A stretch of DNA of 64,000 nucleotides from Nocardioides pini (GTDB lineage Bacteria > Actinomycetota > Actinomycetes > Propionibacteriales > Nocardioidaceae). Shown piece after piece: positions 25,521 to 36,363 of this stretch. The stretch covers positions 372,001 to 436,000 of the forward strand of contig NZ_JAPPUX010000002.1 of assembly GCF_026712185.1 (NCBI RefSeq). The letters are read 5' to 3'. Position 1 is the stretch's first letter, and each line of letters opens with the position of its first letter. Under the pieces are notes generated by a model. The model was not told where the DNA came from, did no database searches, and saw nothing but the letters and a program-made list of their open reading frames with translations. Position numbers and translations under genes: made by a program.

Positions 25521-26144
25521 CTAGAACTCGTAGCCGAACTCCTGGATGGTCTTCTGGAAGCGCTCCGCCACGATCTCGGCGTCGCCGGGGCCGTAGAGCT
25601 CGCGGTAGTGCGGACCGCTCCCCTGCTTCGCGTGGGGCAGGTCGAGCGCGATGCCGAGCCGCGCGGAGACGTCCGCGACCGCCTTCGGCAGCTCCTCGTA
25701 GCGGTACACCCGGTCGACGACGACGCGGCCGTCGAGCCGGTAGAGGCGCTCGTTGAGGGCGAGGCGCTCCATCCGCTTCGGGGTGCGCACGAACTCGGCG
25801 AAGGTCTTGGTGAAGGTGGGCTTGCGGGCGCTGTAGCGGTAGGACGAGGCGACCACGTCGAAGGGGTTCCGCTCGACCGCGAACGTGAAGTAGTCGTCCC
25901 AGGTCTCGCGCCCGATGACCTCGATGACGCGGCGGGCACCCATGTGGGCGTACGAGCTGGGCTCGGTGTCGTCGTTCTGGGGACCCACTCCCCCGGCGGC
26001 GGCGCGCAGCTCCTCGTCCTCGGGACTGATCCGGGTGACGATGTCGGCCGGCCCGCAGTGGCGCGACAGCGCGATCTCCAGGCTGGTGCCGGCGGTCTTG
26101 CGGGTCTTGACGAAGACGAAGCGGTGGCGGTGCGAGGCGATCAC
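25521..26144 (-). CDS. sulfotransferase-family protein
   Basis: 207 aa. The N-terminal FVKTRKTAGTSLE resembles the 5'-phosphosulfate-binding loop, and VERNPFDVVASSYRY the 3'-phosphate-binding strand-helix of PAPS-dependent sulfotransferases. The protein is small and lacks a membrane anchor. The acceptor is unknown. Its stop lies 17 bp from the convergent iclR stop, and its start is 4 bp downstream of the K+ channel gene, so it is likely co-transcribed with that gene. Confidence 0.8.
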   Translation of the reverse strand: MIASHRHRFVFVKTRKTAGTSLEIALSRHCGPADIVTRISPEDEELRAAAGGVGPQNDDTEPSSYAHMGARRVIEVIGRETWDDYFTFAVERNPFDVVASSYRYSARKPTFTKTFAEFVRTPKRMERLALNERLYRLDGRVVVDRVYRYEELPKAVADVSARLGIALDLPHAKQGSGPHYRELYGPGDAEIVAERFQKTIQEFGYEF

Positions 26145-26148
26145 AGGG

Positions 26149-27246
26149 TCACGCCTGGTCGTCCTCGTCGGCCAGCTCCTCGCCGTGGGTGCCGGGTCGC
26201 GGCGCCCACGGCAGCTCCTTCGCCGGCCTGATGACGATGAGCTTGTCGCCGCGGGCGAGCAGGGAGACCACGGGGTCGAAGTAGCGGTAGACCTTCTCGT
26301 CGCGCACCACGGCGATGACCTGGTCGGGCAGCCGCTGGGGCTGCTTGCCGACCTCGGCGACCAGGAGCTCGCGCTCGGCGACCTCGAGCCCCTCGCCGTA
26401 GGTCATCAGGTCCTCCATCACCGACCCGAGCATGGGCGACATCGACGACAGCCCGAGCAGCCGGCCGACCGCGTCGGAGGACGTGATCACCGAGTTCGCG
26501 CCGGACTGGCGCATCAGCGGCACGTTCTCGTGCTCGCGGACGGAGGCGACGATCCACGCGTCGGGGTTGACCTGGCGCACGGTCAGGGTCACGAGGACGT
26601 TGGAGTCGTCGCGGTCCGTCGTGATGATGACGTGGGTCGCCTTCTCGACTCCCGCCTGGCGCAGCACCCCGCGGCGGGTGGCGTCGCCGGCGATGCCCAC
26701 GAGCTGGTCGCGGTTGGCCTCCTCCATCGCCATGGCGTCGGGGTCGACCACGACGATGGAGCTGCGCTCGTAGCCGTTGTTGAGCAGGGTCTCGATCGCG
26801 CTGCGGCCCTTGGTGCCGTAGCCGACCACGACGACGTGCTGGTCCATCTTCCTCTTCCTCCACCGGGAGACCCGGAACATCTCTCGTCCCTGCGAGGCGA
26901 GCACCTCGAGGGTGGTGCCGATCAGCAGGACGAGGAAGGCGATACGGGCCGGCGTGATGACGAACGCGTTGACCAGGCGGGCCTGGTCGGTGACGGGGGC
27001 GATGTCGCCGTAGCCGGTCGTGCTGAGCGTGACGGTCGTGTAGTAGATCGAGTCGGTGAAGCTGACCTCACCGGTGGGGTCGTTGCCGTCGATGTAGCCG
27101 AACCTGTCGAAGTAGACCAGGAGCACCGTGCCGACCAGGATCGCCAGGGCGGCGAGCAGGCGCCTGCTGAGCTCCCACCACGGCGACCGGGTCTGGTCGG
27201 GCAGGGAGACCCGCCCCACGCTGGGGTGGACGTTGTCGTCACGCAC
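26149..27246 (-). CDS. two-TM potassium channel with RCK domain
   Basis: 365 aa. Two membrane helices (about 28-46 and 91-110) flank a pore loop with selectivity filter TTGYGD (76-81). A cytoplasmic TrkA-N/RCK domain begins VVVVGYGTKGRSA (about 137) and continues to a TrkA-C-like end. This is the MthK-type ligand-gated K+ channel layout. GTG 27246 overlaps the upstream YihY gene by 8 bp. Confidence 0.92.
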   Translation of the reverse strand: MRDDNVHPSVGRVSLPDQTRSPWWELSRRLLAALAILVGTVLLVYFDRFGYIDGNDPTGEVSFTDSIYYTTVTLSTTGYGDIAPVTDQARLVNAFVITPARIAFLVLLIGTTLEVLASQGREMFRVSRWRKRKMDQHVVVVGYGTKGRSAIETLLNNGYERSSIVVVDPDAMAMEEANRDQLVGIAGDATRRGVLRQAGVEKATHVIITTDRDDSNVLVTLTVRQVNPDAWIVASVREHENVPLMRQSGANSVITSSDAVGRLLGLSSMSPMLGSVMEDLMTYGEGLEVAERELLVAEVGKQPQRLPDQVIAVVRDEKVYRYFDPVVSLLARGDKLIVIRPAKELPWAPRPGTHGEELADEDDQA

Positions 27247-28213
27247 GGTCGGAGTCTCGCACGCTGATCCGCTCCCGCAGCCGCTGCACCAGCTCCAGCC
27301 GGGCCCGCGTCGTGCTCTTCTGCGGGAACACCGTGTCGAAGGCGGCGTTGACCGCGGCTCCGATGAGCACGGCCAGCGCGAGCAGGTAGAGCCACAGCAG
27401 CACGGCGATCGGCGCGGCGAGCGGTCCGTAGATCGAGCGCGACTCCGCCGCGGTCACGGTGAGCACCCAGCGCAGCGTGTAGGACCCGGCGATCCAGCAG
27501 AAGAGGGCGAACACCGCGCCGGGCAGGTTGAAGCTCCAGGCGGTCCGCACCGGCACCGACACGTGGTAGAGCGTGGCCAGGAAGCAGATGCACAGCACGA
27601 GCACGACCGGCCAGTAGAGGCTGTTGACGAAGTCCAGCCGCTCCGGCAGTACCCGGTCGACGAGCGTCGGCCCGGCGACCACCAGCGGGATGCTCACCGC
27701 GCCGGTCACCATCGCCAGCACGTAGAGCACGAACGACAGGGCCCGGGTCGCCACGATCCCCCGGTGGCCGCCCAGGCCGTGCATGATCGTGATGGTGTCG
27801 ACGAAGACGTTGAGCGCCCGGGAGCCCGACCACAGGGCGAGGACGAAGCCGATGGAGATGACGTCGTAGCGCCCGCCGTCCAGCACCTCCTGCAGCGTCG
27901 GCGCGATGATCCGGTCGACCGCGCGGTCGGTCAGCGCCTGGCGGGAGACCTCGAGGACGGCGTTGCTCACGTCCTCCACCTGGGTCGCGGTGAACCGCTC
28001 GCTCACGAAGCCCACCGCACCGGCCAGGGCGAAGATCAGCGGCGGGACGGACAGCACCGCGAAGAACGCCGCCTCGGCGGCGAGCCCGGTCACCCGGTGC
28101 CGCAGGCACGAGCCGACGGTCGTGACGACGATGCGCCAGAGGTGCTCGCGCCACCGCCGCAGCAGGACCTCTGCCCGGCGCGGGGCGGGGGTGTCCTCGC
28201 GCGCCTCGACCAT
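27239..28213 (-). CDS. YihY/BrkB-family inner membrane protein
   Basis: About 324 aa with six membrane helices; the conserved N-terminal AAEAAFFAVLSVPPLIFALAG segment and LWLYLLALAVLIGAAVNA near the end place it in the YihY/BrkB family, which has no agreed function (once misannotated as RNase BN). ATG 28213 is preferred; 28291 would add a proline-rich unconvincing leader. First gene of the YihY, K+ channel, sulfotransferase run. Confidence 0.88.
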   Translation of the reverse strand: MVEAREDTPAPRRAEVLLRRWREHLWRIVVTTVGSCLRHRVTGLAAEAAFFAVLSVPPLIFALAGAVGFVSERFTATQVEDVSNAVLEVSRQALTDRAVDRIIAPTLQEVLDGGRYDVISIGFVLALWSGSRALNVFVDTITIMHGLGGHRGIVATRALSFVLYVLAMVTGAVSIPLVVAGPTLVDRVLPERLDFVNSLYWPVVLVLCICFLATLYHVSVPVRTAWSFNLPGAVFALFCWIAGSYTLRWVLTVTAAESRSIYGPLAAPIAVLLWLYLLALAVLIGAAVNAAFDTVFPQKSTTRARLELVQRLRERISVRDSDRA

Positions 28214-28310
28214 GCCGACCACGCTATCGACCGGGTGCCCGGAAGGACCGGACCCGCGCGGCGGTTCGGCCGGTGACGTGGTCCTCGTCACCCGCTGGCC
28301 CGGGGGCCTC

Positions 28311-28322
28311 TACGGTGGCGGC
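28311..28322 (+). promoter_or_regulatory. -10 element giving a leaderless aidB transcript
   Basis: TACGGT at 28311-28316 ends 6 nt before the ATG at 28323, so +1 would fall on the start codon. Confidence 0.5.
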
Positions 28323-29972
28323 ATGAGCACCCCCGGCTCCGACGTCCGCACCGCGACCAACCAGGCGCCCGCCCTCGTCGGGCACAACGTCGTCACCTCC
28401 GACCTCGCCCTCGCCGAGGCGCTGGCCCGCCACGGGTCGGCGGCGCTCGTCGAGGAGCTCACCCCGCTGGGCGCCGACGCCGGCACCGCGGAGGCGCGCG
28501 AGCACGGGATGCTCGCCAACCGCCACCACCCCGAGCTGGCGTCGTACGACCGCTGGGGCAACCGCGTCGACGAGGTCGAGTTCCACCCGTCGTGGCACTG
28601 GCTCATGGAGCGCGCGGTCGGTCACGGGCTGCAGGCCGCGCCGTGGGAGCAGCAGGCGGCGGGCGACCCGCACGCCCACCTGCGCCGCGCTGCCGGCTTC
28701 TTCGCGTGGTCGCAGACCGAGCCCGGGCACGGGTGCCCCATCTCGATGACGTACGCCGCGGTGCCGGCGCTGCGGGCCGACGAGGCGATCGCCGAGGAGT
28801 GGGTGCCGCTGCTGGCGGCGCGGTCCTACGACCCTGGCGTCCGCAGCCGCTCGACCAAGACCGGGGCGCTGGCCGGGATGGGCATGACGGAGAAGCAGGG
28901 CGGCTCCGACGTGCGCGCCAACCAGACGCGCGCGACACCGACGACGGACGGCGGCTGGTACCGCCTCGACGGCCACAAGTGGTTCACGTCCGCTCCGATG
29001 AACGACGTCTTCCTCGTGCTCGCGCAGGCGGACGGCGGGATGACCTGCTTCGTCGTCCCCCGCGTGCTCGAGGACGGCACGCGCAACCGCATCGACGTCG
29101 TGCGGCTCAAGGACAAGCTCGGCAATCGGTCCAACGCGTCCAGCGAGCTCGAGCTCACCGGCACGCTCGCCCAGCGGCTCGGCGACGAGGGCCGCGGCGT
29201 CCGGACGATCATCGAGATGGTCGCGGCCACCCGCCTCGACTGCGTGCTCGGGTCGGCGGCGCTGATGCGCCACGCGCTGGCGGAGGCGTCGTGGCACGTC
29301 GCCCACCGCTCGGCGTTCGGCGGGCTCCTCGTCGACAAGCCGCTGATGCAGAACGTCGTCGCCGACCTGGCGGTGGAGTCAGAGGCCGCCACGGCCCTGG
29401 CGATGCGGCTGGCGGCCGCCGTCGACCGGCCCGGCGACGCCCACGAGGTGGCGCTGCGCCGCATCGCGCTCCCGCTGGCGAAATTCTGGGTGTGCAAGCG
29501 CACCCCGGCGATGGTCGCCGAGGCGCTGGAGTGCCTCGGCGGCAACGGCTACGTCGAGGACTCGGGCCTCCCGCTGATGTTCCGGGAGTCGCCCCTCAAC
29601 TCGATCTGGGAGGGGTCGGGCAACGTCAACGCCCTCGACGTGCTGCGGGCGCTCGGCCGCGAGCCGGAGGTGCTGCAGGCGTGGATCACCGAGGTCGGCG
29701 CGGCCCGCGGGGCCGACAGCCGGCTCGACCGGGCCGTCGACGACACGCTCGCCCTCCTCGGCGAGGGTGCCGGGCTGGAGGCGGGAGCCCGCCGGTTGGC
29801 CGGCCCGATGGCGGCCTGCCTCCAGGGGTCGCTGCTCGTGCGGTTCGCCCCCGCCGAGGTCGCCGACGCGTTCTGTGGCAGCCGGTTCGGGACGACGTAC
29901 GGCGGCACGTTCGGGATGCTGGACAGCGGGTCGCTGCGCGAGGTCGTGGACCGGGCGACGCCCCACCTCTGA
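28323..29972 (+). CDS. AidB-like acyl-CoA dehydrogenase
   Basis: 549-aa flavoprotein. Blocks MGMTEKQGGSDVRANQT, DGHKWFTSAPMNDVFLVLAQ and LKDKLGNRSNASSE match the AidB branch (alkylation-response DNA-binding dehydrogenase) closely, and the C-terminal extension beyond the dehydrogenase core fits. AidB protects DNA in E. coli; isovaleryl-CoA dehydrogenase activity is weak. ATG 28323 gives the AidB-like N-terminus MSTPGSDVRTATNQAP. Followed by a hairpin directly at the stop. Confidence 0.9.
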   Translation: MSTPGSDVRTATNQAPALVGHNVVTSDLALAEALARHGSAALVEELTPLGADAGTAEAREHGMLANRHHPELASYDRWGNRVDEVEFHPSWHWLMERAVGHGLQAAPWEQQAAGDPHAHLRRAAGFFAWSQTEPGHGCPISMTYAAVPALRADEAIAEEWVPLLAARSYDPGVRSRSTKTGALAGMGMTEKQGGSDVRANQTRATPTTDGGWYRLDGHKWFTSAPMNDVFLVLAQADGGMTCFVVPRVLEDGTRNRIDVVRLKDKLGNRSNASSELELTGTLAQRLGDEGRGVRTIIEMVAATRLDCVLGSAALMRHALAEASWHVAHRSAFGGLLVDKPLMQNVVADLAVESEAATALAMRLAAAVDRPGDAHEVALRRIALPLAKFWVCKRTPAMVAEALECLGGNGYVEDSGLPLMFRESPLNSIWEGSGNVNALDVLRALGREPEVLQAWITEVGAARGADSRLDRAVDDTLALLGEGAGLEAGARRLAGPMAACLQGSLLVRFAPAEVADAFCGSRFGTTYGGTFGMLDSGSLREVVDRATPHL

Positions 29973-29990
29973 GGGCGCTCCGAGCGCCCT
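29972..29990 (+). terminator. terminator of the aidB-like gene
   Basis: AGGGCGCT, loop CCG, AGCGCCCT: an 8-bp stem starting at the stop codon. Confidence 0.65.
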
Positions 29991-30067
29991 GTCAGGGCAG
30001 TCCTGACCCCTGCGTCCCCTCCGCGGCTCCGACGCCGTAGCGTGGGCGCGGTCGAGAGGAGTCCCGG

Positions 30068-30382
30068 ATGTCGGGCAAGGGCAGCACGTTGTTCACGGTC
30101 GGCACGCTCCTGCGGCACGCGCAGGACGCCGGCGCCCCGGTGCGCCTGCTGGTGCAGGGGACGTGGCTCGACGGCCGCATCGTCGGCGCCGACGGTCTCG
30201 GGGTGGTGCTCGACGACGGCAACACCCAGCAGGTGCTCGTCCGCCTCGACGCGATCGTCGCGGTGAGCTTCTCGCGCTCCGACATCGACGACCCCGGCTC
30301 CGAGGTGGGCGGCGAGGAGGCGGCGCGACCCCACGGACGCCGCCGGCGCGACCCGATCGAGGCCGGTCCGGTCGGCGGCTGA
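30068..30382 (+). CDS. small Hfq/Sm-like protein, first of a tandem pair
   Basis: 104 aa, no assigned family. Residues 8-20 form a short helix, then GAPVRLLVQGTWLDGRIVG and ADGLGVVLDDG followed by QQVLVRLDAIVAVSF, an alternating five-strand pattern. It matches the Sm1 signature (hydrophobic, G-x-x-L-x-G, D, L-x-D) and a Sm2/Hfq-like final strand in which RLDAI sits where Hfq has YKHAI. A polar tail (72-95) ends in a conserved DPIEAGPV. Start ATG 30068 has GAGAGGAG and a TAGCGT -10 at 30038-30043. A 7-bp hairpin (30381-30398) follows. The fold is inferred from pattern only; RNA binding is untested. Confidence 0.75.
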   Translation: MSGKGSTLFTVGTLLRHAQDAGAPVRLLVQGTWLDGRIVGADGLGVVLDDGNTQQVLVRLDAIVAVSFSRSDIDDPGSEVGGEEAARPHGRRRRDPIEAGPVGG

Positions 30383-30469
30383 CTGGTCCACACCAGTCGG
30401 TGCTCTGTCCCGCAGGCTCCTCGTAGGTTCGTCGAAGTCCTGTCCCACCCTCGTCCCACCCTCGTCCCA

Positions 30470-30527
30470 GTCGTCGTACGACGACCGCGGACGCCCCTAG
30501 GTTCGCCGCACCCACACCGTGTGGGTG
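30470..30527 (+). promoter_or_regulatory. promoter/operator region of the second Hfq-like gene
   Basis: A 16-bp perfect palindrome GTCGTCGTACGACGAC at 30470-30485, a -10-like TAGGTT at 30498-30503, and a second perfect inverted repeat CACCCACAC-C-GTGTGGGTG at 30509-30527, which would start at the likely +1 and fold in the leader. An extra TAGGTT lies at 30424-30429, and the CCCACCCTCGT motif is repeated at about 30445-30468. Confidence 0.5.
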
Positions 30528-30548
30528 ATGCCTGGGGGGAGGTGGAGG

Positions 30549-30885
30549 ATGACGAAGATCTCCAGCACCATGCTCAGCGTGGGGACGCTGCTGCGGCGCG
30601 CGGAGGACTCCGGTGCCGAGGTCAGCGTCCTGGTGACGGGGAGCTGGCTGCAGGGACGGGTGATCGGCTGCGACGGCATGGGTGCGGTGCTCGACGACGG
30701 CGACGGGCAGGCCCTGGTCCGGCTCGACGCGGTCACGGCCGTGAGGTTCCGCCGCGCCCAGATGGAGCACCCCGACGGCACCGTCCGATCGCACGGGGGG
30801 ACCGAGCGCGGGCCGATCGAGGCGGGCCCGGTGACGGTGCCGCGGCCCTCCCGGGGCGAGCAGCCCCACGAGGTGTTGCCCGGCC

Positions 30886-30905
<20 letters not shown>
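30549..30905 (+). CDS. small Hfq/Sm-like protein, second of a tandem pair
   Basis: 118-aa paralogue of the gene at 30068. The two align without gaps from VGTLLR to VLDDG, sharing GTLLR, SVLVTGSWLQGRVIG / CDGMGAVLDDG and ALVRLDAVTAVRF, and again at the tail GPIEAGPV. An extra 24 residues follow that motif. ATG 30549 is chosen to match the paralogue; GGTGGAGG lies directly upstream. The 3' end overlaps the end of the convergent pgm gene by 20 bp. Like its partner it shows a Sm-type strand pattern; the function is unknown. Confidence 0.75.
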
Positions 30906-32529
<1,624 letters not shown>

Positions 32530-32629
32530 GGGCCCATCTTGTCGGGTCGCGCGGTGGGTTGGGCAAGACCCCCGGCACGACGCCGTTCCGTGGACGACGC
32601 CGGACGGCCGGAGAAAGTGCCGTGTCGGG

Positions 32630-32656
32630 TGTCGATCCGGGGTGTGCCGGTCCGTC
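32630..32656 (+). promoter_or_regulatory. ECF42-type promoter of the DGPF operon
   Basis: -35 TGTCGA at 32630-32635, 17 bp, then CGTC at 32653-32656. This agrees with the TGTCGA / CG(A/T)C motif described for ECF42 sigma factors, and the cognate sigma gene is the last gene of this operon, so autoregulation is expected. A good AAGGAG ribosome site precedes the first gene. Confidence 0.65.
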
Positions 32657-32708
32657 ACAGTGGTGAGGCCGCACCCCAGCGGCCCGCGACCTGAAGGAGC
32701 CACCGGCG

Positions 32709-33059
32709 ATGAGCCGCTACCTGATCCTGCTGCCCGCCCCCGAGGCCGAGTGGGCCGACCTGCCGCCCGAGGAGCACGAGAAGGGACACCGCTCCCACCA
32801 GCAATTCCAGCACGACCTGGCGACCGAGGGGCACACCCTGGTCACCGTGAGCCCGCTCGAGCCCTCGGCGCAGGCGACGTCGATGCGCCCGGACGGTGCG
32901 GGCGGCGCGCTGGTGACCGACGGACCGTTCAGCGAGACCGCCGAGCAGGTGGTCGGCTTCTACCTCGTGGACTCGCAGGACGAGGCGGACCTGCGGGCCG
33001 CCTGCGAGCGGTTCGCCTCGCGCGGGGAGCACATCGAGCTGCGCAAGCTGGCGGAGTGA
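32709..33059 (+). CDS. YCII-related DGPF-domain protein 1
   Basis: 116 aa with the hallmark TDGPFSETAEQVVGFYLVD. DGPF proteins share the ferredoxin-like YciI fold and are constant genomic partners of ECF42 sigma factors; their biochemical role is not known. First of three paralogues in series. Confidence 0.9.
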   Translation: MSRYLILLPAPEAEWADLPPEEHEKGHRSHQQFQHDLATEGHTLVTVSPLEPSAQATSMRPDGAGGALVTDGPFSETAEQVVGFYLVDSQDEADLRAACERFASRGEHIELRKLAE

Positions 33060-33071
33060 AGGAGGAACGAG

Positions 33072-33434
33072 ATGGCTGAGTACACCGTGCTGATCATCGG
33101 CGACACCGACCGGTGGTGGACGTCCATGTCCCTGTCGGAGCGCAAGGAGGGCTACGCCCAGTACGCCCGCTTCAACCAGGCCCTGGCCGAGGGCGGGCAC
33201 ACGATCGTGGGCGGGGGCGAGCTGACGAGCACGGCCGACGCGCGATCCATCCCGAAGGGCGGCGGGGCCGTCGTCGACGGCCCCTACGCCGAGTCGGTGG
33301 AGAGCGTCGGCGGCTACTACCAGATCGCGACCGACGACTACGACGGCCTCCTGGAGTGCTGCCAGATCATCGCCGCGACCGGCGACGGCATCGAGGTGCG
33401 GCCCAACGTCGACCCCGCGGACCGGCCGTCATGA
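33072..33434 (+). CDS. YCII-related DGPF-domain protein 2
   Basis: 120 aa, with VVDGPYAESVESVGGYYQI as the DGPF block. The gap to the first paralogue is 12 bp with GGAGGAACGAG before the ATG; it overlaps the third by 4 bp. Confidence 0.9.
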   Translation: MAEYTVLIIGDTDRWWTSMSLSERKEGYAQYARFNQALAEGGHTIVGGGELTSTADARSIPKGGGAVVDGPYAESVESVGGYYQIATDDYDGLLECCQIIAATGDGIEVRPNVDPADRPS

Positions 33435-33784
33435 GGTACCTCGTGCTGCTGATGGACGACGGTGCCGAGAAGGTCTGGACCGAGCAGACGCCCGAGGAGC
33501 AGGCCGCCACCATGGCGAAGTTCGGCGAGTTCGACGCGGCCTGTGCCGCCCGCGACGGCGTCGAGATCCTCGCGGGCGAGGCACTCGCCGGCCCCGAGGC
33601 CGCGACCACCGTCCGCACGCGTGACGGCCGGGTGCAGGTCACCGACGGGCCCTACGCCGAGGCGGTGGAGGGGATGGGCGGGTTCTACCTGGTCCAGGCC
33701 CCGGACCTCGACGGGCTCCTGGAGCTGCTGCGGGTGCTGCCCGCGTACGACATCCAGGTCTCGCCAGCGGTGGACATGGGCTGA
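33431..33784 (+). CDS. YCII-related DGPF-domain protein 3
   Basis: 117 aa starting MRYLVLLMDDG, with VTDGPYAEAVEGMGGFYLV. ATG 33431 overlaps the previous stop (ATGA). Three DGPF paralogues before one sigma gene is more than the single copy often seen. Confidence 0.9.
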   Translation: MRYLVLLMDDGAEKVWTEQTPEEQAATMAKFGEFDAACAARDGVEILAGEALAGPEAATTVRTRDGRVQVTDGPYAEAVEGMGGFYLVQAPDLDGLLELLRVLPAYDIQVSPAVDMG

Positions 33785-33792
33785 CGGCGCGC

Positions 33793-35040
33793 ATGACCGA
33801 CGCCGAGGACGCGCTGACCGACGTCGTGCGCGCGGAGTGGGGCCGCCTGGTGGCCCTGCTCCTCAAGCAGTTCCGCCGCCTCGACCTCGTCGAGGACGCG
33901 CTGGGCGACGCCGTCGAGGCGGCCAGCCGCACCTGGCCCACCGACGGCGTCCCCACCAACCCGGCCGCCTGGCTGATGACCGCGGCCCGCCGCCGGGTGC
34001 TCGACCGGCTCCGCACGGAGGACGTGGCCCGCCGCAAGCAGCCGCTCCTGCTCGTCGACGCCGAGCACCACCAGGAAGGAGCACGCACCATGGCCGACGC
34101 CGGCCACCTGGTCGAGGACGACGTGCTGCGCCTCGTGCTCATGTGCGCCCACCCGGCGCTGGCCCCCGAGGCGGCGAGCGCGCTCAGCCTGCGGCTGGTC
34201 CTCGGCGTCCCGACGGCCGACATCGCCCGGCTGTTCCTCGTGCCCGAGCCCACGATGGCGGCGCGGATCACGCGCGCCAAGAAGCGCATCGTCGGGGCCG
34301 GCATCCCGTTCGCCGTGCCCGACGCCGGCGCGCTGCCCGATCGCCTCGAGACCGTCGCGCAGACCGCCTACCTCACCTTCACCGCCGGCTACTCCCCCGG
34401 CACCGGCCCGGACCTGCTGCGCGCCGACCAGTCCGGCGAGGCCATCCGGCTCGTGCGCGTCGTGCTGGGCCTGTGCCCGGACGAGCCGGCGCTCGTGGCC
34501 CTCCTCGCACTGATGCTGCTGCAGCACTCCCGGCGCGACGCCCGCATCTGCGACGGCCGGCTGGTGCTCCTCGCGGACCAGGACCGCACCCGGTGGCACC
34601 ACGACGAGGTCGCCGAGGCGACGCGGCTGCTCGCCCGGCCCCGGCTCGCCGGACCGCTGACCCCGCTGGCGGCGTCGTACGTCCTGCAGGCGCGGATCGC
34701 CGCCGAGCACGCCACCGCGCCCTCGGCCGAGGAGACGCGCTGGGACCGGGTCGTGGGGCTCTACGACGTGCTGCTGCAGGTGGCGCCCACCCCGTCGGCC
34801 CGCCTGGCGCGGGCCGTCGCGGTCGCCGAGCAGCACGGTCCGGCCGCCGGCCTCGACGCGCTCGAGGGGCTCGAGGTCCCCGAGAGCCACCGGCCCGCGG
34901 CGGTGCGGGCCGAGCTGCTGTCCCGCGCGGGGGACGTCGACGCCGCGCGCGCGGCGTACGACCAGGCCATCGCGGCGTGCCGCAACGAGGTGGAGACGGC
35001 GTTCCTCCTCGCCCAGCGCGACGCTCTCCCGAGCGCCTAG
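33793..35040 (+). CDS. ECF42-group RNA polymerase sigma factor
   Basis: 415 aa. Sigma region 2 (about 8-75, with [13 protein letters not shown] and [18 protein letters not shown]) and region 4 ([34 protein letters not shown]) are followed by a long C-terminal domain of TPR-like helices, as in ECF42. This group lacks an anti-sigma factor; the C-terminal domain is needed for activity. It probably drives its own operon from the motif at 32630. Its TAG stop forms a CTAG palindrome shared with the convergent glgC stop. Confidence 0.93.
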   Translation: MTDAEDALTDVVRAEWGRLVALLLKQFRRLDLVEDALGDAVEAASRTWPTDGVPTNPAAWLMTAARRRVLDRLRTEDVARRKQPLLLVDAEHHQEGARTMADAGHLVEDDVLRLVLMCAHPALAPEAASALSLRLVLGVPTADIARLFLVPEPTMAARITRAKKRIVGAGIPFAVPDAGALPDRLETVAQTAYLTFTAGYSPGTGPDLLRADQSGEAIRLVRVVLGLCPDEPALVALLALMLLQHSRRDARICDGRLVLLADQDRTRWHHDEVAEATRLLARPRLAGPLTPLAASYVLQARIAAEHATAPSAEETRWDRVVGLYDVLLQVAPTPSARLARAVAVAEQHGPAAGLDALEGLEVPESHRPAAVRAELLSRAGDVDAARAAYDQAIAACRNEVETAFLLAQRDALPSA

Positions 35041-36290
35041 CCCTCCGGCACCGGCTGCTGCTTGGCGAGGACGGTCAGGCCCTCGTCGACGACGAAGCCG
35101 CGCGCCCGGTCGGCGTCCTGGTCGACCCCGATCTGCACGCCGGGCGGCACGACGACGCCCTTGTCGAGGATCGCGTTGCGCACGACCGCACCCTCGCCGA
35201 TCCGGACGCCGTCCATCAGCACCGAGTCGGACACCTCGGCACCGTCCTTGACCCAGACCGCCGGCGAGAGCACCGACTGGTTGACCGTGCCGCCGCTCAC
35301 GACCACGCCCGGGGAGAGGATCGAGTTGAACGTCGACCCGGTCGCGCCGCTGGCGCCCTCGACCAGCTTGGCGGGCGGGTGCGGGCCGTAGCTGGTGTAG
35401 ATCGGCCACGCGGTGTTGTAGAGGTTGAAGACCGGCAGCGGCGAGACGAGGTCCATCTGCGAGGCGTAGTAGGAGCGCATCGTCCCGACGTCGCGCCAGT
35501 AGCCGCGGTCACGGTCCGTCGCGCCGGGCACCTCGTTGTCCTTGTAGTCGTATACCGCGGACTCCGACTTGTCGACGAACCACGGCACGATGTCGCCGCC
35601 CATGTCGTGCTTCGACTGCTCGCGCTGCGCGTCGCGGGTCACCGCGTCGCGCAGGGCGTCGGCGTCGAACACGTAGTTGCCCATGCTCGCCAGGACCTCC
35701 TCGGGCGAGTCGGGCAGGCCCACCGGGTCGGTGGGCTTCTCCAGGAACGCCCGGATCCGCTGGGGACTGCCGGGGTCGACGTCGATCACCCCGAACTGGT
35801 CGGCGAGGTCGATCGGCTGGCGGATGGCGGCGACCGTGCAGCCCGCTCCGGACTCGACGTGGTCGGCGACCATCTGCGCGAAGTCCATCCGGTAGACGTG
35901 GTCGGCGCCCACGACCACGACGATGTCGGGCTGCTCGTCCGTGAGCAGGTTGAGCGACTGGTAGATCGCGTCGGCGCTGCCGAGGTACCACCGCTTGCCG
36001 ACGCGCTGCTGGGCGGGCACCGGGGTGACGTAGTTGCCGAGCAGCTGGGACATGCGCCAGGTCGTGGTGACGTGGCGGTCCAGGCTGTGCGACTTGTACT
36101 GGGTCAGCACGACGACCTTGAGGTAGCCGGAATTGACGACGTTGGACAGGGCGAAGTCGATCAGGCGGTAGATCCCGCCGAAGGGCACCGCGGGCTTGGC
36201 CCGGTCTGCCGTGAGGGGCATCAGGCGTTTTCCCTCACCCCCTGCCAGGACGACGGCGAGGACCTTCTTGCGACTCGGCGTGACTGACAT
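35037..36290 (-). CDS. glgC: glucose-1-phosphate adenylyltransferase
   Basis: 417 aa, committing glucose-1-P to ADP-glucose. The nucleotide-binding [34 protein letters not shown] and FLEKPT blocks and the C-terminal left-handed beta-helix are present. Stops overlap by 4 bp with the ECF42 gene. TAGTTT at 36297-36302 ends 6 nt before the ATG, so the transcript is probably leaderless. Confidence 0.96.
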   Translation of the reverse strand: MSVTPSRKKVLAVVLAGGEGKRLMPLTADRAKPAVPFGGIYRLIDFALSNVVNSGYLKVVVLTQYKSHSLDRHVTTTWRMSQLLGNYVTPVPAQQRVGKRWYLGSADAIYQSLNLLTDEQPDIVVVVGADHVYRMDFAQMVADHVESGAGCTVAAIRQPIDLADQFGVIDVDPGSPQRIRAFLEKPTDPVGLPDSPEEVLASMGNYVFDADALRDAVTRDAQREQSKHDMGGDIVPWFVDKSESAVYDYKDNEVPGATDRDRGYWRDVGTMRSYYASQMDLVSPLPVFNLYNTAWPIYTSYGPHPPAKLVEGASGATGSTFNSILSPGVVVSGGTVNQSVLSPAVWVKDGAEVSDSVLMDGVRIGEGAVVRNAILDKGVVVPPGVQIGVDQDADRARGFVVDEGLTVLAKQQPVPEG

Positions 36291-36296
36291 GCCATG

Positions 36297-36357
36297 AAAC
36301 TAGCCGTCCGCGGGGGCGCGGTCGACCTCCCTCGGGGCCAGTGTTTGCGGCTAGGTT
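36297..36357. promoter_or_regulatory. divergent glgC/glgA promoter region, both leaderless
   Basis: -10 TAGTTT for glgC (minus strand, 36302-36297) and TAGGTT for glgA (plus strand, 36352-36357). Each hexamer ends exactly 6 nt before its ATG, which would place +1 on the start codon. No ribosome site is visible before either gene. Confidence 0.6.
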
Positions 36358-36363
36358 CGGCTC

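Noticed and set aside
32709..33784. CRISPR or other short-spaced repeat array
   Set aside because: The similarity comes from three coding DGPF paralogues; no array of short direct repeats with spacers was seen anywhere in the window.
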